A stretch of 64,000 nt of DNA from Sorex araneus (taxonomy: Eukaryota; Chordata; Mammalia; Eulipotyphla; Soricidae), in the NCBI RefSeq assembly GCF_027595985.1, contig NC_073304.1, positions 141,120,925 to 141,184,924 on the forward strand, in the 5' to 3' direction. This document shows positions 52,746 to 63,917 of this stretch, one piece after another. Every line of letters begins with the position of its first letter. Position 1 is the first letter of the stretch. Under the pieces are notes generated by a model. That model made no database searches and was not told the DNA's origin. It saw only the letters and a program-made list of their open reading frames with translations. The position numbers were made by a program, and so were the translations under genes.

Positions 52746-53089
52746 AAAGGTTGTACTCAGAGGCACCTTTCCTGCAGTCTATGTGTAGATCAAAATTTAC
52801 AAGTTATGTTTTGGGATGCAGTTTATTGAAGAAATACTCAGGAGGTACAGTAGGTATCAAGAAGAGCTCATGCCTAGCAGGTGTTCTGCTGGGGGACTTG
52901 TCAGTGCCTATATTTTAAACTGCTTTAAAGGCCTTAGGCCTTAGGTACCAGTATAGTACCATACTGGTACTATAACATAGGATGTTTGCCCGCTTGATTT
53001 GCCAATGGAATATTCCTCATGAGTCCTCTTCTGGGTATTAGAGAGCTGATGCTGGAGGGGTCCCTGGGTAACTCATGTGATGCAGAGAG

Positions 53090-53458
53090 AAGAGACAGCA
53101 GCTTCACAAGGGAATATGCCACTTTCTCCCAACCCACTTCTGCCACCTTGGGACCCGCTGGGAAGTCTAGGGCTGATGAAGTCTGTTGGTGAGCCCCTGC
53201 ATGGCACAGACCTCAAGCTCTACCAGCTGTCAAGCCACACCTGACATCCACGTGTTCTGTTGCAGCATGGGAGTTAATCTCTGGGAGCCACGGACTCAGG
53301 CTGGAGTGAGGAATTGCTCTTTGCAGGAAAAAAAAAAGTCAGTCCTAGGCCTTATTAGGCCTTTTGGTTCCTTCACCTTTCTCTCGGAAAAGAATTTCAG
53401 GAGGAGATGAGCAGTGATTTAGTCTTGAATTTGGAGGTTTTGAGGAAGGGGAGGGAGG

Positions 53459-53552
<94 letters not shown>

Positions 53553-54080
53553 CTCAAGAGAGAATGTGATTTTGATGTGAAAGTATGATAGTATGTGTCT
53601 CAAGAGGGGAGAGCAGGCAACGCATGTGCTCGGGCGCCACATACCCTTACCTACAACACACGAATAAGCAGTGCAGGGGCTCGGCAGCTTGTGAGCGCAC
53701 TTTTTTTCTTTTTAAGTTGGCTTTTCTAGGGTTTCTAGAGAGACATGGGGCTTTCTACCTAGGTAAGAGTCTATTGCTAGGGTATTTGCCAAGGGTTAGA
53801 GTTGGTAGATGGTCTTCTTTGAAATTCCTTTTCCTGACCTTTGTTCCTGCTGGAGTTTCACAGAGGGTGGGGGTGGGAGGATGGGAGGGGGTGTTCCAGC
53901 CTTCTCTGCATCTGTGCTGGCCCCAGATAAAGGTCTTATCAAGCCTTAGTTCCTTTGTCCAAAAGGTGGACTTTAGGAGCTTGGGCCTATTGGTTTTATG
54001 ACTTCTCAGGAATTCATTGCCATGGTGGGGTCAGAAGCTGGAAGAGGTGCCTTCCCTGTCCACCCACCACAGATACACTT
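53090..54080 (-). mobile_element. LTR-like interspersed repeat, second copy (minus)
   Basis: Parallels 1505-1990 plus 3560-3800: 'ctagggctgatgaagtctg', 'gggagccacggactcaggct', 'ggagtgaggaattgctcttt', 'cagtcctaggccttatt' and later 'ccagccttctctgcatctg'. A (GA)n tract has expanded inside it (53448-53547). Confidence 0.5.
53448..53547. repeat. (GA)n microsatellite
   Basis: About 80 bp of pure GA preceded by GGGA units. Confidence 0.96.
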
Positions 54081-54084
54081 TGGG

Positions 54085-54940
54085 ACATGATGCCTCCTTG
54101 CTCCAAAGCCTTCTGACATCTAAGCAGTCAAAGCATGTTGCTCAGGATCATAAAATGTCTATTCCCAACCTTTAAAATGTACAGTAATCTCCCTCATAAA
54201 TGTGAAGTTACATAAATGTGAAGGGCTGTGTTGCCAGCTTCCAGGCATGTAATAACTTGTCAGTTCTCTAGGATTTGAGCAGAAGCAAAGAAGTTGGTGG
54301 GTAAACAATAAAAGTAGGCCCCAGAGGATTCTTCTCCCAGGGGATCTCAACTCCCCCCCACACCCCCAACCCAGAATGCCTTTCTCCAGAGCAGTTAGCT
54401 GTGAATGGCAGTTTAGAACTTTGTGTCTTGATGGCACAGCTTGTCAGGTCACCTCCCTTAAGAGGAAAAATACACTTGACTTTACAGTTCTCTCACTTTC
54501 TCCCTGAGGGCTGGCCAGGTGGGTTCTTCTGGATCGCTGTCTACATTTATCCCTGAAAAAGTAGCAGCACACGTGTAGAAGGCCACATCCCAGAACAAAG
54601 GCTGATTCTAACCTGATGGCAGTTTCCTCCTGGCTGCCCGTGCCCCAGTTTGGGAGTGTCCATTGTTCCTTTTGAAAGCAGGTGTGTGAGTTCCCTTGCA
54701 GCCTGCTGTAGAGAGCTTTTCACACCCAGTTGCCAGGCCATTCATGCTTCATCACACAGAAAGGGGTGGGGTGGCAGATTCTTGTTTCAGGGATTCAGTG
54801 AGAAAAACTGGGTGATGAGGAACCTGGGTAAGGTGACAATGTGGTAAGATATTTAAGATCCAGTGAGGTTTTGTTTGTTTATTTGATTTTGTTTGGGAGC
54901 CACAAACAAAGCCCTGATTTTGTTCAAAGTTCAGTCCTGG
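54085..54940. other. Single-copy sequence
   Basis: No gene or recent repeat recognised. Confidence 0.4.
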
Positions 54941-54943
54941 TGG

Positions 54944-55098
54944 GTTCTATTCCTCTGTCCCTCTCGGAGAGCCTGGCAAGCTCCCCATGGCATATTCAAT
55001 ATGCCAAGAACAGTAACAAGTCTCACAATGGAAACATTACTGGTGCCTGCTTGAGCAAATCGATGAACAACTGACGGCAGTGCTACAGACAGTGCATA
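54944..55098 (+). mobile_element. RTE-derived SINE, shorter deletion form
   Basis: 'ctctcggagagcctggcaag', 'catattcaatatgccaagaa', 'cagtaacaagtctcacaatg' joined directly to 'gaaacattactggtgcctgc', 'ttgagcaaatcgatgaac' and a decayed 'cagtgctacagacagtgc' tail. It lacks the 'cccctgaccctgaaag' block present at 34285-34560. Confidence 0.82.
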
Positions 55099-55099
55099 T

Positions 55100-55795
55100 C
55101 AGAGTTTGTTTCATAGATTCTTTTTGTTTCAAACCATGGAGTATTAGTAGTCTTGTTTAGAAATCTGTATGAAAAAAGAATGTCAAAAAAGTCAAAGAAA
55201 GAAGAGTTTTAAGAAGAAAGGTTTTATTAGATGGGGTGAGGGTGGGGTAGGGTTGTTTGTTCAGGGGTGTGTGTGTGTGTGGGTGTCTGTGTGTGGGTGT
55301 GTGCATTCTTCTGCATTTGTGGCCAAGGGGAAAGGTTAGGAGCAAATACTAAGTGTAATTTTAACCTGTTGAGTTCAGAGCCCTGGAATGATCTGAATAA
55401 TTGTTTTCACTCTAAGCAGTGGAGACCCCCCGGAGGCACTGGGTGCTGTGTCACTTACCCAGGGAAAGCTCACGGCCAGTGCATCCACATTTAGAGCAGG
55501 GCAAGGGCTGTGAGCCCCTATGTGGCTCATTGCCAGTCAGGACTTGCTCTTGTTACTGGACTCTTGTCTGCCATTCCGTTCTGTCTGAGTTGGCTTCTTT
55601 CTCCTCTGCCATCTGTTGATCTGCATCTGTATATCTCATCATCTTTCTCATTATCCATTCATAGTATCTGCCTGCCTGCGTCATTCATCGTCACTGGTCT
55701 GCTGGTCTGAGCTCCTGTGCTTTCGTATTTCACCTATCCCTGCCCTATTTTTGTGATCTGGCTACATTCCTTGCAAGTGTGGTTTAAATTGGCTG
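55100..55795. other. Single-copy sequence with (GT)n
   Basis: (GT)n-like tract at 55267-55305; nothing else recognised. Confidence 0.4.
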
Positions 55796-55797
55796 TT

Positions 55798-55968
55798 TGG
55801 GGATGGAGTAATAGTACAGTGGGTAGGTACTTACCTTGCATGCAGCCAACGTGGGTTTGATCTCCAACATCCCATAGGGTCCCTAAGCACCACCAGGAAT
55901 GATTCCTGAGTGCAGAGCCAGTAGTAACCTGGAATAACTCAAGCATCACTGGGTATGGCCAAAAAATC
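55798..55968 (+). mobile_element. SOR SINE
   Basis: 'ggggatggagtaatagtacag', 'ggtacttaccttgcatgcag', 'atgattcctgagtgcagagcc' and 'cactgggtatggccaaaaaa'. Confidence 0.94.
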
Positions 55969-55981
55969 AGAAAACATGACC

Positions 55982-57054
55982 AGTTGGGTCATTTGATTAA
56001 CTGACCCCTCACTTCCTAGTTGTGAGTTCAAAGAGTGTGGGCACTCAGGACATGAGCATTTGTATCCGAGAACAACCTCCCCAGGCCTAGTCAGGGACTG
56101 TTTCTTTCTCTCTTCTCTGTACAGCTTCATTCTCCTACAGCATAGTTATTTCTTCCCCCTTTACAGCGTAATAATTTTTTCAGCATAGTTAGATCTTATC
56201 CCCCATCTCCCTCCTTACAGTATAGTTTTATAGAAACCATAAAGGGTGTGGTGTACATAGGTGGGGTTGAACATTGTCATAACAACAAACAGGTAAAGCC
56301 ACTCCTTCAGGGGAAGTTCTTGGAGATTAACTCAAGGACAAGATCTCATCTGAGGGTTCAGCACTCCAGATTACTAGGAGATCTGTTCAAGGACGGGATT
56401 CCATCCAGGGTGTATTGCTTTCTCCTTTCCTCAGCTAGTCATCCATTTAAATAATCATAGTAAGTTTACTTGTGACTAATATTTCTAGTCATTTTTTACG
56501 AACACAGTAAAATATATATTAAGCTTAAAGGTTGGTTCTTCCTGGGGACATCTCACTATATATAAAGTTAGTCTTTCCTAACCCCATAGGGTTCTTATTC
56601 AGTTACTTCTTTTTGGATCATGACAGAGTTTGTTCCATGACCATGCTCTTAACTTATAATACTTCTTATGGCACTTAGCTTGTCCCTTTTCAATGCCAGG
56701 GTATCTTACAGCTTGCCCTGGGTCCATTCTTGCCCCTCACTGAAAACCTCCTTTTGTGGGTGTTGGGAAATACTGAGATTTAAGTCAGGTAAATATGATG
56801 GATGCCCAGGAATAAATATTATTCAGAGTCAGTTAACTCCCATGTTACAAAAGCATAGCATTAACTGTCTCCCTGTGTCTATACAAGAAGGACATTGCTA
56901 AAAAATGCAAAGGACATAAAGGAAAGAGAAAAGCAATATAGGATTAGGAGTGCCTGATGGAATTGGATGTGCCTTGGGAGCACTGTTTTGGGAGTAACTG
57001 AATAAACCTAAGCTCCCTGTGGGAGGAGCAAGGACAAACCAATGTTATCCAACA
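55982..57054 (-). mobile_element. Solo LTR, family A (class II-like), minus
   Basis: On the minus strand it begins TGTTGGATAACATTGG (from 57054) and ends near CCCAACT (55982). It aligns with 7561-8968 across U3: 'ggagttaactgactctg', 'gtaactgaataagaaccc', 'agtgagatgtcccc', 'gatctcctagtaatct'. A TATA-like 'tctataaaactatactg' is in the same place. Flanking 6-mers are not identical, so edges are approximate. Confidence 0.7.
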
Positions 57055-57107
57055 AAAGTAATATAACTAATACAAAAATGGAGTCTTTTATATTTTATTA
57101 TTTATTC

Positions 57108-57245
57108 ATTGGGAGGAGGAGTTGGGGCCCTACCCTTCAGGGGCTATTCCTCGCTTTGTGCTGAAGAGTGACTCCTGGAAGTGCTCAGGGGACCATATCT
57201 GGTGCCAGCAATTTGGGCTGGGATTGACCATATGCAAGATGAGCA
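57108..57245 (-). mobile_element. SOR SINE, antisense
   Basis: 'ggggctattcctcgctttgtg', 'gtgactcctggaagtgctca', 'ggggaccatatctgg' and 'gaccatatgcaagatg'. Confidence 0.82.
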
Positions 57246-57254
57246 ACTTTAATG

Positions 57255-57583
57255 AAAGTTTAATTGATTTTTTAAAAATTTTATTTAATTTTTATGAAGT
57301 AGTTCACAATATTTGATCACATTTAATATTCAAACACCAATCCTACCAGCATTATCCTTCCCACCACCATAGTTTGGATGTTTCCATTCCGAACCCAAAC
57401 CCCTCCCCAAAGCAGAAACAAAATAATTTATTTTGTGTTGTTCATGATGAATAAACCGCTGAAAATGCCCCACAAAAGTTTACTTAGAGGACAGTGTGTG
57501 AAGATTGTTGTATTTCACCCAGGGGCCGTTAAGCCCTTCTATCAGAGATTACTAATATGTTGTTAAAGGTTGAGCCTTATGTG

Positions 57584-57628
<45 letters not shown>

Positions 57629-57690
57629 GTAAAAGTATGTTCTCCTCTAAGATTAGTTGCCTTCTACTTTAAATCAAATGTGGTGCTCTA
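57255..57690 (-). mobile_element. Type-2 composite element, antisense, 3' part
   Basis: 'aatattcaaacaccaatcct', 'ccttcccaccaccatagttt', 'tagaggacagtgtgtgaag', 'cgttaagcccttctatc', (AT)n at 57588-57627 in place of the TATATGCATA stretch, and 'aaatcaaatgtggtg'. It continues at about 58125 beyond the LTR. Confidence 0.8.
57588..57627. repeat. (AT)n microsatellite
   Basis: About twenty AT units inside the composite element. Confidence 0.95.
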
Positions 57691-57702
57691 TTCTTGGAAA
57701 GT

Positions 57703-58119
57703 GGTGTGAAGTGTGAACGAAGTGATTGGCCACACAATAAGCAATGGCAGCACCTTGACAGGCGGCAGAAATGAGGAAAATCACTAGGCCTCATGCTCAT
57801 TTCCTGGAGTGAAACAGTTTCAGTTTCCAAGAAATGAAACAATTTGAAACTGCCAACCAAGACCCCATTTGGAAAGTCTATGGGCCCAGCAGGTGGGCTC
57901 AATCAATCACCATGTGCCAGGAATTGTCTTTTGTTATCCACAAAGACTGAGTAGTTATGCAGCCATGTGCTATATGATGCCCTCTTAAGCCAGAGTCAGG
58001 GTCCTTGTCTTGAAGCCACTGTGTCGGTGTGGACTTGGACCCTAGCTCGAGCTAGCAATAAAATCCTTGCTTTTGCATCTCGAGAGTGGTCTCTTTCCTT
58101 ATCCTGAACCCTAGTATTA
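57703..58119 (+). mobile_element. Solo LTR, family B (class I-like)
   Basis: The R/U5-like end has AATAAA ('agcaataaaatccttgc', 58054), 'gcatctcgagagtggtctct' and a 'cctagtattaca' terminus. U3 has repeated 'gaaacaatttgaaactgcc'/'gaaacagtttcag' and 'ttgaagccactgtgtcgg'. It splits a type-2 composite element. Left edge (TGTGAAG) is uncertain and no clear target duplication was found. Class I is inferred from overall look only. Confidence 0.55.
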
Positions 58120-58124
58120 CATTT

Positions 58125-58345
58125 TACATGAGATTATGAGATGCCACACAGTCCAGGAATGGGTTTAGTCATGGGTGAGGCTCATCCGAGTGTGTGGAGA
58201 ACAGCTGTGGCCTGGTGGAGGTTGAGTTCTGGAGGTTTCGGCTGGTGAGGCTGGCTCCCCTGGGGCGGGGAGGGGCCTCACCTGCCTCCTCCGGTTTCCC
58301 CGAATGAAACAGCCTGGCACAGGGTCCAGGGGCATGGCTATGGCG
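58125..58345 (-). mobile_element. Type-2 composite element, antisense, 5' module
   Basis: 'gtgaggctcatccgagtgtg', 'gagttctggaggtttcggct', 'ccccgaatgaaacagcctgg' and 'ggcatggctatggcg' match the 5' modules at 13970-14190 and the reverse of 21770-21960. Confidence 0.72.
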
Positions 58346-58587
58346 AATCATTAATTGATATTTAACAACATTCTTGCTCCAGATATACAAAGGTACAAAA
58401 TATTACAATAATACCAAAAATATTACATAATGTCTGTAATATTACAGAGATTATGATCATTTTTTTTAGTGTTTTTAGTGTCATCCTAAGAAGTGTGATG
58501 TGTTAGCTGAGAGCAAATAAAATCACTTAATTAAGGCCACTGCAGACTAACTCACAGCACTGCACTGCCTCATTACAAGTGAACAAG

Positions 58588-59862
58588 TGTTTAAACAAAA
58601 AAGAAATGATGAAGATCCTCTCGTGGCTGCTGCTGCTGCTGGACACCTGTGTGCGTTTGGTAGCCCTGAGCCGCCTCCCCGCCTCCCCACCTTCCCAGGG
58701 CCCCCCAACAGAGACACAGAGAGACGGGGAGACTGGGGACCACAGTCAGATGGAGAAAATGGCTCCTTTAATGCAGGATTGCTAGCATACTTATAGAACA
58801 TCTGAAGGGGGGTGAGGTAAGCACAGGTGTGATGGTCATTTACATAGATAAACATTTGGCAGAAGAAATCCTTTTAGGGAGATCAACTCAAGGAGACACT
58901 CTCTCCCAGAGACAACTGCCTTGCTTTTATGTTTCCCTCTAATTGTATTAAGTTATCAATACTAGCAGTTGTTTGGATAAACACAGTAAGAGACAAAGAT
59001 CCAAAAACAGTTCTCTGAGCTGAGAGCAAACAAGGCTTTAAACATTGGTTGTCTGGGCTCTGAGTGCAAGCAAGGCTTTTACCGTAAATCCCAGACTAAG
59101 TCTTCTGGCCAATTCAGCTAGTTCTTCCCCAGAGGGGTCCTGTGTCTAAAGTTGTAACAGTTTGCATGAAAATCATGCATTTATGCTTTCTATGATGTCC
59201 CATTTCGATGCCGGGTAGTTTTGCCACTTGCCCCAGGTCCATCCCAGTCCCACGGTGGGACCTCCCCTTTTGGGGTGTCAGGAGCTACAGAAACTGAAGC
59301 CTGAGTCAAGTAGTTATGATCAAGTAATTATGCCCAGGGCAGATATATTTCAGAGTCAATCAACTCCCAGATATTAGGAGCACAGCATTAATGGTCTTTC
59401 TGTGTTTAACCAAAGAACATTGCTCTGTGGTAACCCATTAAAAGGCTATAGGGGAAACAGAAAAGCAAGTACTTCAAATACAAAAAAAAAAAAATACAGC
59501 ACTTCAAATACAAAGCAATATCAATACAAGTTCAGAATTACCAGAAAGTTTTGTTTTACAGCAATCGAGATTAACATGGAGGACTGTGACAATATGAGGT
59601 AAAATACAAGGGAAAGTTTACAAATAAGCTTTAGCTAAGTTAGGGATGCTAGCAAGGGTAATATAAATTCCTTTAGGAGGAGGAAAGGAGACAACTCACT
59701 GATTAAGCCTAAAGCATTTAGGCTTATGCGACACAAAGGGGAGGTTGAAGATAGGCTTTGGCCAAATTAAGGATGTTAGCAAGGGCATGGTAAGCTTCTC
59801 TGGGAGGAGGAAAGGGGCAATTCACTGATAAAACCTAAAGCACTTAGGGTTGATATCCAACA
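58588..59862 (-). mobile_element. Solo LTR, family A (class II-like), with 6-bp target duplication
   Basis: Plus-strand edges are TGTTTAAAC and ...TATCCAACA (TG...CA), flanked by perfect AACAAG (58582-58587 and 59863-59868). It aligns with the other two family-A LTRs ('ggagttgattgactctgaa' on minus; 'gacacccc', 'gaaatgggacatcat'). A TATA-like 'tctataagtatgctagc' and 'cattaaaggagcc' lie near 58770-58800. A segment of about 130 bp is duplicated in tandem at 59625-59860. Confidence 0.85.
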
Positions 59863-59869
59863 AACAAGT

Positions 59870-60035
59870 ACATTAAGTGACATTGTGTTTTGTAGTAGAC
59901 TTGTTTTTATAGACCCCTAATGATGTAAAGTATAAGCAGCTGTTTTGTAGAAGACTTAAAAAGTTGGAATGGGAAAGAGGGGAGCAGGGGATTAGATTAC
60001 TTGCTGTCCTCTGTGTGAGATCAAAAGGTTTTGAT
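59870..60035. other. Single-copy sequence
   Basis: Nothing recognised. Confidence 0.3.
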
Positions 60036-60038
60036 AGT

Positions 60039-60178
60039 GGGCTGGAGAGATAGGGCAAGTAGTCTGTTTGCCTTATACCTGGGTGACCCTAGTTCCATCC
60101 AGGCATTCTATAAGGTCTCCCGAGCCCTGTCAGGTGTGATCCCTGAGCACAGAGTCAGGAGTACTTTGATAGCAAAAA
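60039..60178 (+). mobile_element. SOR SINE
   Basis: 'gggctggagagatagggcaag', 'tctgtttgccttatacctgg' and 'gtgatccctgagcacagagtc'. Confidence 0.92.
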
Positions 60179-60179
60179 C

Positions 60180-60720
60180 TTCCATCAATGACTTTGAATT
60201 CTTTCTAAAGTTGTGATAAAGTTTGTATATTTCAGGTTGGAGAAGTGTGTCCCTCATAAAAGTAGGTCTCCCATGAAATACTGCAAAGCACTTGGCCTGA
60301 GTCTCTCCTGAAATGCTGTGTGTGACAAGCTGAGCAAGGAGCAGGAAGTTGTAGTCTTCAGGCGTGGAGAGCAGTGCTGGCTCCCACTTCTCAGGCACAG
60401 GAGAGAAGGCCTGAGGGGCTTGAGACGGGTAAAATCTACCTGGCATGTGTGCTCACATCCCACGGGCCCTATGCAACCATCGGCTGTCTGAATCTGTCCT
60501 CTTCATCTTCGCAGCATGGAATCTTGTCTCCATCACCTGATTCCTGACCTTCAGAACTTTCCTTGATGACCTGATTTTTGAAAGTGCTTCTCAATACTTC
60601 CCTCCATGGGATATTTAAAATATTGCTGAGGACATGATAGTGTAGTCACTGCCCAACTTTGGAAATACACTCGTTCCAAGTTTGAGCCTGAAAATCCTAA
60701 AGTTATTTTTTCCCTTAAGG
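60180..60720. other. Single-copy sequence
   Basis: Nothing recognised; a 112-codon minus frame has no domain. Confidence 0.35.
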
Positions 60721-60721
60721 T

Positions 60722-60840
60722 TTGAGGTCACACCTGGCTGTGCTCAGGGCATCTTCTTGGCCCTGTGCTCAGGGATCACTCCTAGTGCGGCTTCGGAGGT
60801 CATGTGGGGACCGTAGTACCTTATCTGTCTGTACTATCTG
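60722..60840 (-). mobile_element. SOR SINE, antisense, partial
   Basis: 'gaggtcacacctggctgtgc', 'ttggccctgtgctcaggg', 'atcactcctagtgcggc'. Confidence 0.85.
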
Positions 60841-61019
60841 GAGTAGCTCTCCATCCTTCCCGGTCCCCCACCCCTTAAAGCTCTGTTGTTTCTCTTTGCA
60901 TTGACTTTCCTCTTGGCCATCCAAGACAGAAGCTCTTTTTCTGAAAAAAGATGTTTAACCTTCTTTATAAGCTAGCCTGGGGGTTTCAGGGCTAGGCTTT
61001 ATTTGAGACCCCTGGAGAC

Positions 61020-61158
61020 TGAGAAGCTACTGGAAGGACTGAACCATATACCTGGTGTGCAGAATTCCTGAGTTCAATCCCCAACCCCGCGTGTTCCCTT
61101 GAGTACCACCAGGTGCAGCCCTGGTGGTCTCCAAACATTGCTGGGCGACATGGCTCCA
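61020..61158 (+). mobile_element. SOR-like SINE
   Basis: 'gaaggactgaaccatatacc', 'gagttcaatccccaacccc', 'tgagtaccaccaggtgcagc' and 'aaacattgctgggcgacatgg'. Confidence 0.72.
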
Positions 61159-61274
61159 ACTCACTGTAGGTCCCTCTGTTTACTTGTGAATTGTTGCTGG
61201 TCTTTTGCTGACTTCTGACTGAACCACCAGGTATTGTCAGGGATTTGGGTGAAGTGGGGTTTAAGAGTGACACT

Positions 61275-61448
61275 ACAAGCCAGTGGAGTAAGAGTACAGT
61301 GAGTAGGTTGCTTGCTTTGTTTGTGGTCACCCCCTGACACCCCATATGATCCCCCAAGACCAGCCAAGTGCTATCCCTGAGCACAGATCCAGGAGTAAGC
61401 CCTGAGCTTACTTATCAGATGTGGCCCACAAACCAAAAAGAAAAACAG
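61275..61448 (+). mobile_element. SOR SINE
   Basis: 'gccagtggagtaagagtacag', 'catatgatcccccaagacc', 'atccctgagcacagatccagg' and 'gtggcccacaaaccaaaaag'. Confidence 0.9.
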
Positions 61449-61729
61449 GGTGCCACAGCCTTACTGCTCGCTACTCAGGAAAAGGCCTGGAGAGTTAGGA
61501 TTGGTAAAGTTGGCTACGAGTACCTACATGATACAGATGATAGCATCCCACAAACACCATAACGCACTCACCATCCCAGTGTGGCCCACATCTTAACTGA
61601 GATGTATGCTAGCCATTTCCCCTCTGCTTTGCAGAGTTTGTTCTATGATAGTTTTTTCGCATGCTACCCCTGCCTGGGTCTCTCTATGGAGGTTGCTACA
61701 GTCAATGAGAAGAACCTGAAGTCTTTATT

Positions 61730-61902
61730 TTTTAAAAAAAAAACATTTACTTTTTGGTGTTTTTGGCCACATGCAGCATTGCTCAGGACTTACTTGGTGC
61801 TGGTAGGACTTGAGGGACCATATGGGGTACTGGAGATTAAACCCTGTCCTGCTGTGTGTAAGCCAAATGCCCTACCCACAGTGCTATCTCACAGCCATTA
61901 GA
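61730..61902 (-). mobile_element. SOR SINE, antisense
   Basis: 'ttggccacatgcagcattgc', 'gagggaccatatggggtac', 'gagattaaaccctgtcctgc' and 'agtgctatctcacagcc'. Confidence 0.92.
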
Positions 61903-61917
61903 AACCAATCTCTTTTT

Positions 61918-62742
61918 TTAAAAAATTTATTTATTATTTTTTTAATTAATGAATCACCGTGGGGGTACAGATACAGATTTACATATTCTCGTGCTTGTAT
62001 TTCAGTCATACACAGCTTGAGTATCCATCCCTCCACCAATGCCCGTCCTCCCCTGATGACCCCATAATCCCTCCCACCCCTCCCACCCTATCCCCCCCAC
62101 CTCTGTGGCAGGGCATTCCCTTTTGTTCTTTCTCTCCTTTTAGGTATTATGGTTAGAAATGGAGGTATTGGGTGGCCATTGTATTCGGTCTATAGTGTGT
62201 TTTAAGCACGCCTCTCCCATCCTGAGTGGGTCCTCCCAGCACATTTTTACTTAGTGTTCCCTTCTCTATCTGAGCTGCCTTTTCCCCCAGCATGTGAGGC
62301 CGGCTTCCAAGCCATGGAGAAAATATGTACTTATTTCTGCTATTCTTGGGTGTTAGTCTCCTATTCTGTTGTTTTATATTCCACAAATGAGTGCAATTCT
62401 TCTGTCTGTCTCTCTCTTTCTGGCTCATTTCACTTAGCATGATGCTTTCCATGTTGATCCACTTGTATGCAAAGTTCATGACTTCACCTTTTCTGACAGC
62501 TGCATAGTATTCCATTGTGTAGATGTACCAAAGTTTCTTTAGCCAGTCATCTGTTCTCGGGCACTCGGTTTTTTTCCAGATTCTGGCTACTGTAAACAGT
62601 GCTGCGATGAACATAAAAGTGCAGATGTCATTTCGACTATACCTTTTTGCCTCTCCATGATATATTCCCAGAAGTGGTATTGTTGAGTCAAACGGGAGCT
62701 CAATTTCTAATTTTTTGAGGAGCGACCATGTTGTTTTCCAGA
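61918..62742 (-). mobile_element. L1 3' end, antisense, 5'-truncated
   Basis: 'gaatcaccgtgggggtacag', 'catccctccaccaatgccc', 'ctgagctgccttttccccc', 'gactatacctttttgcctct' and 'ggtattgttgagtcaaacgg'. The minus frame 62153-62614 keeps 'LWYIYTMEYYAAVRKGEVMN' and '[12 protein letters not shown]'. Relatively young. Confidence 0.95.
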
Positions 62743-62931
62743 AGGTAGAACCCGAACTCTTGATGATCTCTTCACATTCTTATTACAGCCTTGGATTTCT
62801 CTTGAAGCTTCTCTTACTCCTCAGATTTTGGATTTTTCCAAGAGCTTATTGTTTGCATCGCAATGGTCTTTCCTGCTTTAGAGTAACCTCCAGGTGGTGA
62901 TTAGGCCCCATCTTTACTCAGTTCGAGGGGG

Positions 62932-63108
62932 GCTGGAGAAGTAGTACAGCAGGTAATGCTTCCCTGGCACAGGGCAGACCTGCTTTTATCCCCAGCATTC
63001 CATATGGTCCCTTAAGCCCTACCAGGAGCAGTACCTGAGCACAGAGCCAGGGGTAAGTCCTGAGCACCCTGGGTGTGCCCAAAACCTCCCCCTGCAAAAG
63101 CAAACAAA
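62932..63108 (+). mobile_element. SOR SINE
   Basis: 'ggggctggagaagtagtacag', 'cattccatatggtccctta', 'gtacctgagcacagagccagg' and 'gtgcccaaaacctccccctgc'. Confidence 0.94.
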
Positions 63109-63109
63109 C

Positions 63110-63545
63110 AAAAAACAACACCAAAACCCCCACAAAACAAATCCTTCAATGCTAGAGCTCCTGTTCGTTGCTGCAACAGCCTGGGTTGAGCATTGAACCA
63201 TTCAGCATGTTCAGTGGCTGGGCTCAGTATCACCAGAAGTGGTGCCTGGCCCTCCTGGCTACTGATGGGAAGTCCTCACCCCATTCCTAGGAAAACCCCT
63301 CAGTCATGCTTGGAGTCACAGTGGAAAGGGTTAGCTCTGATGGGTGGATTAGTTCTTATGTGAGTTTGGGGTGGGGTGTGCGTCTAAAGATCAAGAGGAA
63401 TGTGGTCTAAAGATCAAGAGGAATGTGGTGCATCTTGGGGAAGATCATGACCATGGTTCTGTTCAGGTGAGGTTCCCAATGGGCTTTGCAAAATGGAAAA
63501 AGAGGAGAGATTTCATCCTTACTCTCTGGATTTGTTTGGAGGTGG
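63110..63545. other. Single-copy sequence with a short tandem duplication
   Basis: 'taaagatcaagaggaatgtggt' occurs twice in tandem (63384 and 63408); otherwise nothing recognised. Confidence 0.5.
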
Positions 63546-63549
63546 AGGG

Positions 63550-63712
63550 GGAGATTTGGACCATATCCACTGATGCTCAGGGCTTCCTTGCTGTGTGCTC
63601 CGGGATCCCTCCTGGCAGGGCTCAAGGGCTATCTCTGGTTGTCAGAATGAGTAAGGGTCAGCAGTATGCAGGACAAAATGCCGTCCTACCTGTACTATCT
63701 TTCTGGCCTCTG
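63550..63712 (-). mobile_element. SOR SINE, antisense
   Basis: 'accatatccactgatgctca', 'gggcttccttgctgtgtgctc', 'gggctatctctggttgtcag' and 'gtactatctttctggcctc'. Confidence 0.88.
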
Positions 63713-63917
63713 TTCATTGACTTTTAACCTAGGGAGGGAGGCAAGAGTTTTACTTGGTTAAACAAGAGGAGACCAATTTAGGACAACTTGGTGTCCCAAA
63801 GCATCAGATCATCTCTTTACAGATGGTGAGAGTCAGGGAGAAAACTGATCCTTGGGTGACCCAGGGCTCCAGTCCTATCATAGACAAGAATTGTCCCTAT
63901 AGGAAACTTCATGTCCT

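Noticed and set aside
57055..58587. Internal region of a provirus between the two family-A LTRs
   Set aside because: The interval holds a SOR SINE, a composite element and an unrelated LTR. There is no gag/pol/env trace, and the right-hand LTR has its own 6-bp duplication.
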